Shown here: in pieces, positions 1-7,409 of the stretch
Position numbering within the stretch: the first letter of the stretch is position 1
How the letters are laid out: the number at the start of each line of letters is the position of its first letter
Source: DASQGA01 sp035535315
GTDB lineage: Bacteria; Actinomycetota; Thermoleophilia; Gaiellales; Gaiellaceae
Assembly (NCBI GenBank): GCA_035535315.1
Contig: DATLQD010000157.1
Span: forward strand, 1 to 54,983
Length of the DNA: 54,983 bases
Reading direction: 5' to 3'
Program-made: the position numbers and the translations under genes
Notes under the pieces: model-generated
Database searches by the model: none
What the model saw: the letters and a program-made list of their open reading frames with translations, nothing else
What the model was told of the DNA's origin: nothing

Positions 1-319
1 GCCCGATCTTTTGCTTCTCGTCGGATTGGAGGCCGGCGTCCGCGAGCGGCTTCGACTCGCTCGACCCTTTCTGGAGGAGCCAGATCGTCGCGGCGATGTA
101 GAGCGAAAACTGGAGAAACTCGGACTGCCAGTTCTCCATGATCGCGCCCCAGAAGTCGGACGACACGACGTAGCGGCCCCAGGCGACGGCCTGCGCGCCG
201 TGCTCCGTCTGCTCGGCGTTGTAGTCGTGCTGCCCGGCAAACGACTGTCCCAGGACCGCCGCGACGAGCAGGACAAGGAAGAAGAGGGACAGCGAGTTTT
301 CGCGAAGGAAACGGCGCAT
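1..319 (-). CDS. DUF6766 family membrane protein (C-terminus beyond window)
   Basis: The first 106 codons read from an ATG at 319 and run off the left edge. The N-terminus begins MRRFLRENSLSLFFLVLL and forms a first membrane helix at about residues 9-27, followed by a polar stretch containing a SFAGQHDYNAEQ segment. A second hydrophobic stretch lies at about residues 68-83 (FLQFSLYIAATIWLL). This pattern matches the DUF6766 family of small two-helix membrane proteins common in Actinobacteria, whose function is unknown. The start lies one base after the stop of a tiny upstream ORF, so the two are probably translationally coupled. The family call rests on recognition of the N-terminal pattern and the rest of the protein is not visible. 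Confidence 0.75.
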   Translation of the reverse strand, partial: MRRFLRENSLSLFFLVLLVAAVLGQSFAGQHDYNAEQTEHGAQAVAWGRYVVSSDFWGAIMENWQSEFLQFSLYIAATIWLLQKGSSESKPLADAGLQSDEKQKIG

Positions 320-320
320 A

Positions 321-395
321 TCAGTTGTGCGTCAGCCCGACGAAGAACGCCGCGATGAGGCCGCTGGCGATCACGAGCGCATAGGTCCAGAACAT
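321..395 (-). CDS. Tiny 24-residue membrane peptide upstream of DUF6766 gene
   Basis: An ATG at 395 opens a 24-codon frame (MFWTYALVIASGLIAAFFVG then LTHN) ending in TGA at 321-323, one base before the ATG of the DUF6766 gene. Almost the whole peptide is one hydrophobic helix with a short polar tail. A GTG four codons upstream is an alternative start. The tight coupling and the clean helix suggest a real small membrane protein or a coupling ORF. I know of no named family for it. Confidence 0.45.
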   Translation of the reverse strand: MFWTYALVIASGLIAAFFVGLTHN

Positions 396-469
396 CAGCC
401 GCACCACGCCACCGTTCCCGGCTTGCCCGGGTGGAAAACGGCGCGGCGTGGAGTGTTTCGCGACCGGGT

Positions 470-907
470 ATGCCGCCGGGCGTGAGACGCCTTGGTGCCG
501 TACTCGTTTTCGCCGTCTCTCTTGGCCTGGTCGGGTGTGGCAGCGGCTCGCAGACCCTCGACGCGACGGCGCTCCAAAAGCAGGCTGAAACCGTCGAGTC
601 CTTTGCCGCTGAAGGCGCGCTTCTTGCCGGCGAGATAGCAGACGGCCGGACGACGGGGCCCTTCGCACAAGTCCAAGCGGCCGCGCTCACGGAAAGCGCT
701 CAGAAGGTCGTCGACTCGCTTGCGCCGGGAAAGGCGAAGCCGGCACCGGGACTAGCCAACAAGCTTGCGAGGGTGCGTTCACAGGCAAAGCTCGTTCTGG
801 GCTGGCTTCGGCCACTCGAGCACGCCAACAAGGTGACGGCTTCCCGCCTGCAGAGCCGGTTGGGGGAGCAGGCCAGCAACGCTAAGCAGCTGGCGGAATC
901 GCTGTGA
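470..907 (+). CDS. Small lipoprotein, function unknown
   Basis: The 145-residue protein starts at the ATG at 470, because the signal peptide (MPPGVRRLGAVLVFAVSLGL followed by VGC) begins there. The lipobox LVGC predicts a lipidated Cys at about residue 23 and export to the outer face of the membrane. The mature part is Ala-, Gln- and Lys-rich and predicted helical, with no recognisable catalytic motif. Its stop codon overlaps the GTG start of the Nramp-like transporter by four bases (GTGA), so the two are probably co-expressed. A structural or accessory role near the transporter is possible but is inference only. Confidence 0.7.
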   Translation: MPPGVRRLGAVLVFAVSLGLVGCGSGSQTLDATALQKQAETVESFAAEGALLAGEIADGRTTGPFAQVQAAALTESAQKVVDSLAPGKAKPAPGLANKLARVRSQAKLVLGWLRPLEHANKVTASRLQSRLGEQASNAKQLAESL

Positions 908-2130
908 AGCGGATCTTCGAGGTCGCGCTCGGGATCCTGGCCGCGATCGGCGGCTTCGTCGACATCGGCGACATCGTCTTCAACACGGCCGCCGGCGCAA
1001 CGTTCGGCTACGGGCTGCTCTGGGTCGTCGTCCTTGGCGTCGGCGGGATCATCACCTACTCCGAAATGTGCGGCCGGGTTGCGGCGGTCTCGAAGCAGCC
1101 GGTCTTCGACGCTGTCCGGGAGCGCCTGGGCCTCGCCACAGGCCTCGTCGCCCTTGTCGCGGCCCAGATCGTGAACCTGCTGACCCTGGCGGCCGAAGTC
1201 GGCGGAATCGCGCTCACGCTCCAGCTTCTCTCGGGGCTTCCCTACCGCGCCCTCATCCTGCTCGGGGTCCTGGCCCTCGCGGTCGTGATCTGGGTGCTTC
1301 CCTTCGGCTGGATCGAGCGCGTTTTCGGCTACGTCGGGCTGTGTCTGCTCGTGTTCGCGGTCGCCGCGATCAAGCTTCATCCCGATTGGGGCGAGGTCGC
1401 GAAGGGCTTCGTCCCGCACGTGAACACCGAGAGCCCGCTCGTCTATGGCTACTTCGCCGTCGGCCTGCTCGGCGCGGCCATGACCCCGTACGAGGTCTAC
1501 TTCTACTCGTCGGGGGCGGTCGAGGAGGGCTGGACGCCAAAGGACCTCGGCATCAACAAGGCGAACGCGATCATCGGCTACGGGCTGGGGGGCTTTCTCT
1601 CCTTCGCGCTCATGATCACCGCAGGCGCGCTCTTCCTACCGCTCGGGATCGAGCCTGAACTGCTGGGAACGGTCGCGCTCGGAGCCGAGGTACCGCTCGG
1701 ACAGATCGGCCTCATTCTGGCGCTCGTCGGGACACTCTTCGCGGTCGGCGGCGCGGCCATCGACACCTGCTTCTCCGGCGCCTACAACCTGGCGCAGTTT
1801 CTCGGGTGGGAGTGGGGGAAGTACCGCGGCGAGGCCAGAGCGCCGCGTTTCACCCTCACCTGGCTCGTCCTTCTCGCGCTCGGCTTCTGCATCGTCATGA
1901 CCGGAATCGACCCGATCTTGCTCACCGAGTACTCCGTCATCTTCTCCGTCGTCGCCCTGCCTTTCACCTACATCCCGATTCTGCTCGTGGCGAACGACAA
2001 GAGCCACATGGGGCGCTACGCGAACGGCCGTGTCGCGAACACGCTCGGGCTCTTTTACCTCCTCGTGATCTTGGTGGTCTCCCTGACTGCGATCCCGTTG
2101 ATGCTGCTGACGAACATGGGCCAGGGATGA
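904..2130 (+). CDS. Nramp-superfamily transporter with altered metal-site motifs
   Basis: This 408-residue protein has about eleven hydrophobic segments and the Nramp/LeuT-type layout. The first helix holds GGFVDIGDIVFN where canonical Nramp proteins have a DPGN motif. The sixth helix holds GAAMTPYEVYFYSS where canonical proteins have MPH followed by a second His. The first Asp is kept, but the Asn, Met and two His positions appear to be Asp, Thr, Tyr and Tyr. Nramp-related magnesium transporters also lack the canonical Met, so the substrate may be Mg2+ or another hard cation rather than Mn2+ or Fe2+. The GTG start overlaps the upstream lipoprotein stop, and the stop overlaps the ATG of a PRC-barrel protein. 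Confidence 0.8.
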   Translation: MKRIFEVALGILAAIGGFVDIGDIVFNTAAGATFGYGLLWVVVLGVGGIITYSEMCGRVAAVSKQPVFDAVRERLGLATGLVALVAAQIVNLLTLAAEVGGIALTLQLLSGLPYRALILLGVLALAVVIWVLPFGWIERVFGYVGLCLLVFAVAAIKLHPDWGEVAKGFVPHVNTESPLVYGYFAVGLLGAAMTPYEVYFYSSGAVEEGWTPKDLGINKANAIIGYGLGGFLSFALMITAGALFLPLGIEPELLGTVALGAEVPLGQIGLILALVGTLFAVGGAAIDTCFSGAYNLAQFLGWEWGKYRGEARAPRFTLTWLVLLALGFCIVMTGIDPILLTEYSVIFSVVALPFTYIPILLVANDKSHMGRYANGRVANTLGLFYLLVILVVSLTAIPLMLLTNMGQG

Positions 2131-2480
2131 GCACTTCCGGCGAGCTCGACCTCGCCTACGGCGTGCTCGACCACCAGCTCGTAGACAGTGAGGGGCGCCG
2201 CTGCGGCAAGGTGGACGATCTCGAGCTGGAGGGCAAGGCCGGGGCGGAGCTGCGCATCACCGCTTTGCTCGTTGGCCCGGGTGCCTGGCGGGGGCGGCTG
2301 CCAGGCCCGTTTGCGCGGCTCGCCGGGCGGCTCTTTGCCCGCAAGCTCGTTCGTGTGCCGTGGGATGTCGTCGAATCCGCCGAGGCGGCCGTGCACCTCG
2401 GGAAGACGGCCTCCGAGCTCGGGCTGGGCCGGGGCGACGACCGGTGGAGGAAGCGAATCGCGAGGATCCCGGGGTCGTGA
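2127..2480 (+). CDS. PRC-barrel domain protein
   Basis: The 117-residue protein begins at an ATG that overlaps the transporter stop (ATGA). Residues of about 8-35 (LAYGVLDHQLVDSEGRRCGK, then VDDLELEG) match the first strands of a PRC-barrel, and a second portion (LVRVPWDVV) matches its end. PRC-barrels occur in ribosome maturation factors, photosynthetic reaction centres and many small actinobacterial proteins. The tight coupling to the transporter and to a second PRC-barrel protein suggests a cytosolic regulatory pair for the transporter, by analogy with transporters that carry soluble sensor domains. That role is inference. Confidence 0.75.
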   Translation: MSTSGELDLAYGVLDHQLVDSEGRRCGKVDDLELEGKAGAELRITALLVGPGAWRGRLPGPFARLAGRLFARKLVRVPWDVVESAEAAVHLGKTASELGLGRGDDRWRKRIARIPGS

Positions 2481-2761
2481 CGCGTCTCTCCGAGCTCCTC
2501 GACCGGCAGGTGGTGACCGAGTCCGGTCGCTCGTTGGGCCGCGCGTTCGACGTCCGAGGCCGCTGGAGTGGCAAAGAGGTCAAAGTCATAGCGCTCGCCG
2601 TCGGGCGACGTGGCTTTCTCGAGCGACTCGGGATCGGCTCGTCGCGGGGCGAGCGCCGGCGCCACCACAAGACCTGGAAGCACGACACGGTTCCGTGGGA
2701 GGCCGTCCTGCGGCTTCAGGACGGGCGCATCGTGGTCCGGGACGGAACCGAGTCCGGCTGA
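2477..2761 (+). CDS. Second PRC-barrel-like protein
   Basis: A GTG at 2477 overlaps the TGA of the preceding gene and opens a 94-residue frame. It begins VTRLSELLDRQVVTESGRSL and has the same plan as its neighbour: a strand-turn-strand start (RAFDVRGRW) and a closing PWEAVLRLQDGRIVV. A basic His/Arg/Lys-rich loop (RGERRRHHKTWKH) sits between the two halves and could bind nucleic acid or phospholipid. It is the last gene of the lipoprotein-transporter-PRC cluster. Function is unknown. Confidence 0.7.
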   Translation: MTRLSELLDRQVVTESGRSLGRAFDVRGRWSGKEVKVIALAVGRRGFLERLGIGSSRGERRRHHKTWKHDTVPWEAVLRLQDGRIVVRDGTESG

Positions 2762-2765
2762 GCTT

Positions 2766-2880
2766 CAGCGCTTCTTTTCGCCGTCCGGGGTCGGTCGCTC
2801 CTCCTCCTCGAAACTTCTGGTAGCCGATCCGGCTTCCGTCCGGCGAACGAGATCGAGCCGGTCCAGATTGCCCGAGGCAT
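2766..2880 (-). pseudogene. Remnant of a Ku (non-homologous end joining) gene
   Basis: On the minus strand an ATG at 2880 is preceded by a good purine-rich ribosome site (GAGGGAAAGAG) and encodes MPRAIWTGSISF. This is nearly identical to the N-terminus of bacterial Ku proteins (mycobacterial Ku starts MRAIWTGSIAF). The match stops after 12 residues, where Ku would continue GLVNVPV. In the next frame the same strand reads a short acidic/basic tail (FEEEERPTPDGEKKR) ending in TGA at 2766-2768. The simplest reading is a Ku gene whose middle was deleted out of frame, leaving the ribosome site, the first codons and perhaps the tail. No LigD gene is nearby. That the tail is from Ku is inference. 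Confidence 0.55.
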
Positions 2881-3009
2881 CTCTCTTTCCCTCTTCGAGA
2901 GGGGCGCGCGAAAACCTGGCAGCCGTGTGACCTCGAACCGTGCAGTTCGCGCGGGTCTCCGGGCGGAGGTTCAGTTAGGGTTGCCCGGGGCCGGATCCCG
3001 CGTCTTTAC

Positions 3010-4011
3010 GTGCGTAAACGCTCGATCATCCAGATGGTGCTCGTCGGTGCCCTCGCCGGCGCGGCGGTCGCCGTCGTGGCCTATTTCATCCCCTGGCTTC
3101 CGGACGCTGCTTCTGAAGAGGCCACCTCGATCGACCGGCTGTACTGGTTCGTCACCATCGTCTGCATCGCGATCTTCTCGCTGGTGGCGGCTGTCACGAT
3201 CTACTCGGTGTGGAAGTTCAGGGCACCTCCCGACGACAACGAGGATGGGAGCCCGATCCACGGACATACGGGACTCGAGATCGTCTGGACGGCGGTGCCC
3301 GCCGCGCTCGTGACCGCGATCTCGATCGTGAGCGCCATCGTCCTGATTGGAGTCGAGGACGCGCCCGCGGGAAGCCGGAAGGTCGACGTGTCTGCCCAGC
3401 AGTTCGCCTGGTCGTTCTCCTACCCGGGTACGAACGTCACCTCGGGCCAGCTCGTGCTCGAGGTCGACAAGGCCGTGCAGCTAACCCTGACCTCGAAGGA
3501 CGTCATCCATTCTTTCTGGGTGCCCGAGTTCCGCATGAAGCAGGACGCGGTGCCCGGGACGGCGACTCACGTCGTTATCACGCCCACAAAGGTTGGCACC
3601 TACGAGGTCATCTGCACTGAGCTTTGCGGTCTCGGGCACTCGGTCATGCGTTCGCAGGCGGTCGTCCTCGGGCCGGCCGACTACGAGAAGTGGCTGAGCA
3701 AGCAGAAGTCGGGCGGAGCGGCGGCCGGAGGAGGCGGTAGCGACGGGAAGGCACTCTTCGCCTCGAACGGGTGCGGGTCGTGCCATACGCTCTCTGCCGC
3801 GGGGTCGAGTGGGCAGGTAGGACCGAACCTCGACGAGGTCCTCAAGGGCAAGGACGCGGAGTTCGTCCGAACGTCGATCGTGGACCCGGACGCAGAGCTT
3901 GCCCCGGGATTCCAGCCTGGCATCATGCCCAAGACCTTTGGTGACCAGCTCTCGGACGAGCAGCTGGACGCGCTGGTCAAGTACCTACTGGACTCGACCA
4001 AGGGGGGGTAG
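3010..4011 (+). CDS. ctaC: Cytochrome c oxidase subunit II with fused cytochrome c (caa3 type)
   Basis: The 333-residue protein accepts electrons and passes them through a CuA centre to subunit I. Hydrophobic helices lie at about residues 9-27 and 46-66, followed by a third segment near 95-115. The cupredoxin domain ends with the CuA signature CTELCGLGHSVM. A glycine-rich linker leads to a C-terminal cytochrome c domain with the haem motif CGSCH and a distal Met in a PKTFG context. The fused cytochrome marks a caa3 oxidase. I see no lipobox. The GTG start is the only one that retains the first helix and has no clear ribosome site. The gene heads the oxidase operon and is followed 12 bases later by ctaD. 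Confidence 0.95.
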   Translation: MRKRSIIQMVLVGALAGAAVAVVAYFIPWLPDAASEEATSIDRLYWFVTIVCIAIFSLVAAVTIYSVWKFRAPPDDNEDGSPIHGHTGLEIVWTAVPAALVTAISIVSAIVLIGVEDAPAGSRKVDVSAQQFAWSFSYPGTNVTSGQLVLEVDKAVQLTLTSKDVIHSFWVPEFRMKQDAVPGTATHVVITPTKVGTYEVICTELCGLGHSVMRSQAVVLGPADYEKWLSKQKSGGAAAGGGGSDGKALFASNGCGSCHTLSAAGSSGQVGPNLDEVLKGKDAEFVRTSIVDPDAELAPGFQPGIMPKTFGDQLSDEQLDALVKYLLDSTKGG

Positions 4012-4023
4012 GAACAAAAAAGC

Positions 4024-5976
4024 ATGGCGACCGAGGTCCAGAGAGAGCACGAGACGCACGAGCATGCCGCGCCTCCTCCACGGAGTGGCTGGCGACGCCT
4101 GACCGGTCCCGGCTGGCTCCGTGCACTCTGGACGAGCCTGCTGGCGTTCGGCCTGGCTACCGGCCTCGTCGCAGGCGCGCGGACAGGTCTCGGCTACGAG
4201 CCAATCCTCGAGTTCCAGCCCTGGATCACGGCCCTGACCGTGATGGTCCCGCTCGGGTTCCTGGTCGGCTTGGGTGGCTTCGACTACTGGGCCTACTGGA
4301 TCTCGGGCCGGCCCACGCGACCCGACGATCACTCCGGCCACGGGGCCCGAAGCTGGCGCGACTACTTCAAGGTCAACACCGACCACAAGGTGATCGGCGT
4401 CCAGTACCTCGTCACGACCATCTTCTTCTTCGTGGCCGCGGGCCTCATGGCGATGTTCATGCGGGCCGAGCTGGCGCGACCCGGGATGCAGTTCGTCGAC
4501 ACCCAGACGTTCAACGGCCTCTTCTCGGTGCACGCGTCGCTGATGATCTTCCTCTTCATCATCCCGGCCTTCGCCGGCCTGGGGAACTACGTCATCCCCC
4601 TCATGATCGGCGCCCCGGACATGGCGTTCCCCCGGCTGAACGCTCTCTCCTTCTGGCTCCTGCCGATCGCCGGCCTCATGATGCTCTCGAGCTACCTGGT
4701 GGGGCCGTTCGCAGCCGGGTGGACGAACTACGTCCCCCTTGCCGTCCAGCAGCCGGACGGGAACCTCTTCTTCCAGATGGGCGTCCAGTGGGCGGGGGCG
4801 TCTTCGATCATGACCGCGCTCAACTTCCTGGTCACCATCATCACGATGCGCGCGCCGGGGATGACGTTCTGGCGCATGCCGCTCCTCGTCTGGGCGAACT
4901 TCGCCACCTCGACGCTGGTCGTGGTCGCGACGCCCTTCATCGCCGGGTCGCAGTTCTTCATCCTCTTCGACCGGGTTCTGCACACGAACTTCTTCGATCC
5001 GGCGGACGGCGGATACGCGCTCGGGTACCAGCACATCTTCTGGTTCTACTCGCATCCGGCCGTCTACATCATGATGCTGCCCGGCTTCGGCATCGCCTCG
5101 GAGGTGATCTCCGTTTTCTCGCGGAAGCCGGTATTCGGCTACCGGCTGATGGCCCTCTCGTTGATGGCCATCCTCGTGCTCGGGTTCTCGGTGTGGGCGC
5201 ACCACATGTTCGTGAGCGGCATGGCGACCTGGCTTCGCATTCCGATGATGGTGACGACGATGCTGATCGCGGTTCCGACCGGCATCAAGGTGTTCAGCTG
5301 GTTGGCGACGATGTGGGAGGGGCGGATCCACTTCAAGACGCCCATGCTCTTCGCCGTCGGCTTCGTGTCGATGTTCGTGATCGGAGGGCTCTCGGGCATC
5401 TACCTGGGCTCCGTCCCGATCGACATCCACGCGAGCGACACCTATTTCGTGGTCGCGCACATCCACTACGTGCTCTTCGGCGGCTCGCTGTTCACGATCT
5501 TCGCCGGGATCTACTACTGGTTCCCGAAGATGACGGGCCGGATGTACAACGAGCGCCTCGGAAAGATCCACTTCTGGATGACGTTCCTCGGCTTCAACCT
5601 CACCTTCTTCCCGATGCACTGGATCGGGCTGCAGGGAATGCCCCGGCGCGTCGCCGACTACGCGCCGGAGTTCGGAAACTGGAACTTCGTAATCACGATC
5701 GCGTCGTTCTTCCTGGGCGCGTCGACACTCGTCTTCATCTACAACCTGCTGACGAGCTGGGTCCACGGCGAGCCGGCGCCGGGCAACCCGTGGCGGGCGC
5801 TCACGCTCGAGTGGCAGGTGTCCTCGCCGCCGCCGATCTTCAACTTCGACGAGATTCCTCAGGTGGTCGGAAGTCCGTACGAGTACGGTGTTCGGGGAGC
5901 TCGCCACGCGGTCCTGAACGGTGACCGGACGGCCGAAACAGAGCCGAGCACACAGACGGAGGAGGTGCGAGTGTGA
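4024..5976 (+). CDS. ctaD: Cytochrome c oxidase subunit I, A2 type, with N-terminal extension
   Basis: The 650-residue haem-copper oxidase core reduces O2 to water and pumps protons. Visible ligands are HASLMIF for low-spin haem, AHHMF for CuB and AHIHYVLFGG for the two haems. The helix VI motif is YSHPAVYI: it lacks the Glu of A1 oxidases (HPEVY) and carries the Tyr-Ser pair that defines A2 oxygen reductases. The canonical core begins only around residue 117 (YFKVNTDHKVIG). Before it lie a His-rich start and two extra hydrophobic segments at about residues 34-54 and 67-88. The stop overlaps the GTG of the next gene. The oxidase assignment is firm and the role of the extension is unknown. Confidence 0.96.
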   Translation: MATEVQREHETHEHAAPPPRSGWRRLTGPGWLRALWTSLLAFGLATGLVAGARTGLGYEPILEFQPWITALTVMVPLGFLVGLGGFDYWAYWISGRPTRPDDHSGHGARSWRDYFKVNTDHKVIGVQYLVTTIFFFVAAGLMAMFMRAELARPGMQFVDTQTFNGLFSVHASLMIFLFIIPAFAGLGNYVIPLMIGAPDMAFPRLNALSFWLLPIAGLMMLSSYLVGPFAAGWTNYVPLAVQQPDGNLFFQMGVQWAGASSIMTALNFLVTIITMRAPGMTFWRMPLLVWANFATSTLVVVATPFIAGSQFFILFDRVLHTNFFDPADGGYALGYQHIFWFYSHPAVYIMMLPGFGIASEVISVFSRKPVFGYRLMALSLMAILVLGFSVWAHHMFVSGMATWLRIPMMVTTMLIAVPTGIKVFSWLATMWEGRIHFKTPMLFAVGFVSMFVIGGLSGIYLGSVPIDIHASDTYFVVAHIHYVLFGGSLFTIFAGIYYWFPKMTGRMYNERLGKIHFWMTFLGFNLTFFPMHWIGLQGMPRRVADYAPEFGNWNFVITIASFFLGASTLVFIYNLLTSWVHGEPAPGNPWRALTLEWQVSSPPPIFNFDEIPQVVGSPYEYGVRGARHAVLNGDRTAETEPSTQTEEVRV

Positions 5977-6797
5977 CCGCGGAGCCGCGGCACATCCTGG
6001 TGCTCGCGAACGAGACCGTCGCCGGGAAGACGCTCCTCGATGCGCTACGCCGGAGGGCGGCGAACGGGCCCATCCGCGTCACGGTCGTCAGCCCGCAGAA
6101 CGAGCCGCGTGCCGGCTTCGTGGTCAACGAGACGAGCCGACGGTCGACGGCCGAACGGCGCCTGCGGCGGACGCTCGACCTCCTGCACGAAGCCGGGATC
6201 GCGGCCCGCGGCGCGATCGTCGACCCTGACCCACTGCAGGCCCTGAAGGACGGGCTCGAGCAGTACCAGCCGGACGAGGTGATCATCTCGACCCACCCGG
6301 AGGTCAAGTCCGGATGGTTGCGAGGTAATCTGATCGACCGCGCCAAGCGTTCTACCTCGGTCCCGGTCGAGCACGTCGTGGTCGATCTGGAAGAGGCCCG
6401 CGAGCGCGTTCACGTCCTGGTGGTCGCGAACCAGACCATCGTCGGGGAGCCACTGCTGGCTGCGATCCGCGAGCGGGCGGCGCAGTCTCCGGTGGAGGTC
6501 ACTCTCGTCGCACCCAGTGACGAGGTCGGGGTCGAGCGTCGTCTCGAGGAGGCGGTGCGCCGGCTTCGCGCGGCGGGCGTCGAGGCCACCGGTCATCTCG
6601 GTGACGGCGATCCCTACAGCGCCGTCATGAACGCGGTGCACGACGAGGGTCCGGACGAGATCGTCATCTCGACGTTCCCGAAGACGAGCTCCGGCTGGCT
6701 CCGGCGCGACCTCGTCGAGCGGGTCCGTAAGGCGACGGGACTACCGGTCGCCCACGTCGTCGTCGAGCCGAGCGAAGCGAAGGCGGTGGCGAGCTAG
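5973..6797 (+). CDS. Tandem universal-stress-protein domain protein within the oxidase operon
   Basis: The 274-residue protein contains two Usp-like alpha/beta domains of about 135 residues each. Both start with a parallel motif (HILVLANETVAGKTLLDAL and HVLVVANQTIVGEPLLAAI), contain a DEVIIST or DEIVIST strand and end in PVEHVVVD or PVAHVVVE. In place of the usual ATP-binding G-x2-G-x9-G-S loop the domains carry KSGWLRGNLIDRA and SSGWLRRDLVERV, so nucleotide binding is uncertain. The GTG overlaps the ctaD stop and the gene stop overlaps the ctaE start, so it is a fixed part of the oxidase operon. A regulatory or assembly role is inference. Confidence 0.85.
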   Translation: MTAEPRHILVLANETVAGKTLLDALRRRAANGPIRVTVVSPQNEPRAGFVVNETSRRSTAERRLRRTLDLLHEAGIAARGAIVDPDPLQALKDGLEQYQPDEVIISTHPEVKSGWLRGNLIDRAKRSTSVPVEHVVVDLEEARERVHVLVVANQTIVGEPLLAAIRERAAQSPVEVTLVAPSDEVGVERRLEEAVRRLRAAGVEATGHLGDGDPYSAVMNAVHDEGPDEIVISTFPKTSSGWLRRDLVERVRKATGLPVAHVVVEPSEAKAVAS

Positions 6798-7396
6798 TGG
6801 CCGCACACGCGCACGAGCACCACCCGCCGGTCGCGCATCAGAGCTCGCGCGTCGACGCGCGCCTGCTCGGCATGTATCTCTTCATCGGCTCGGAGATCAT
6901 GCTCTTCGGGTCGTTCTTCACCGCGTACTTCTTCGCGCGGGTCGTCAACGGGCCCGGCGAGTGGCCGCCTGCTCCCTACGAGCTGCCGGTCTACCTGGCG
7001 CTTCTCAACACGATCATCCTGGTCAGCTCGAGCTTTACGATGCACTGGGCGCTCACGTCCGTGAAGCGGGCTAACCGCGCAGGGCTCGTCGCCGGCCTCC
7101 TCTTGACGTTCCTGCTCGGCCTGACCTTCCTCCTCATCCAGGCTCGCGAGTACACACGGCTCGGGTTCAGCCCTCACGATCTCGCTTTCGGCTCAACCTT
7201 CTACGGCCTCACGGGCTTGCACGGCGCCCACGTCTTCATCGGTTTGAACCTGTTGCTCTACGCCTTGATCCGCGCCATCCGAGGACATTACGGGCCGGAG
7301 CCGCACGCGCATCTCGGCGTCGAGATTCCCGGGATCTACTGGCACTTCGTCGACGTGATGTGGATCGTGGTCTACGTCACCGTCTACGTCCTCTAG
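6797..7396 (+). CDS. ctaE: Cytochrome c oxidase subunit III
   Basis: The 199-residue integral membrane protein has five hydrophobic segments, the usual number for the short actinobacterial form. Family features are the N-terminal LGMYLFIGSEIMLFGSFFTA with its conserved Glu, a central THLG-like region (FYGLTGLHGAHVFIG) and the C-terminal YWHFVDVMWIVVY. It stabilises subunit I and supports proton uptake. The GTG start shares a base with the stop of the tandem Usp gene. A small membrane Usp protein follows 13 bases downstream. Confidence 0.95.
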   Translation: MAAHAHEHHPPVAHQSSRVDARLLGMYLFIGSEIMLFGSFFTAYFFARVVNGPGEWPPAPYELPVYLALLNTIILVSSSFTMHWALTSVKRANRAGLVAGLLLTFLLGLTFLLIQAREYTRLGFSPHDLAFGSTFYGLTGLHGAHVFIGLNLLLYALIRAIRGHYGPEPHAHLGVEIPGIYWHFVDVMWIVVYVTVYVL

Positions 7397-7409
7397 CCCA
7401 GAGGGCGCG

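Noticed and set aside
3985..5907. A 640-codon open frame on the minus strand opposite ctaD
   Set aside because: It is Arg/Glu/His-rich with no fold or motif and lies exactly opposite a perfectly conserved oxidase gene; long antisense frames are expected in high-GC DNA.
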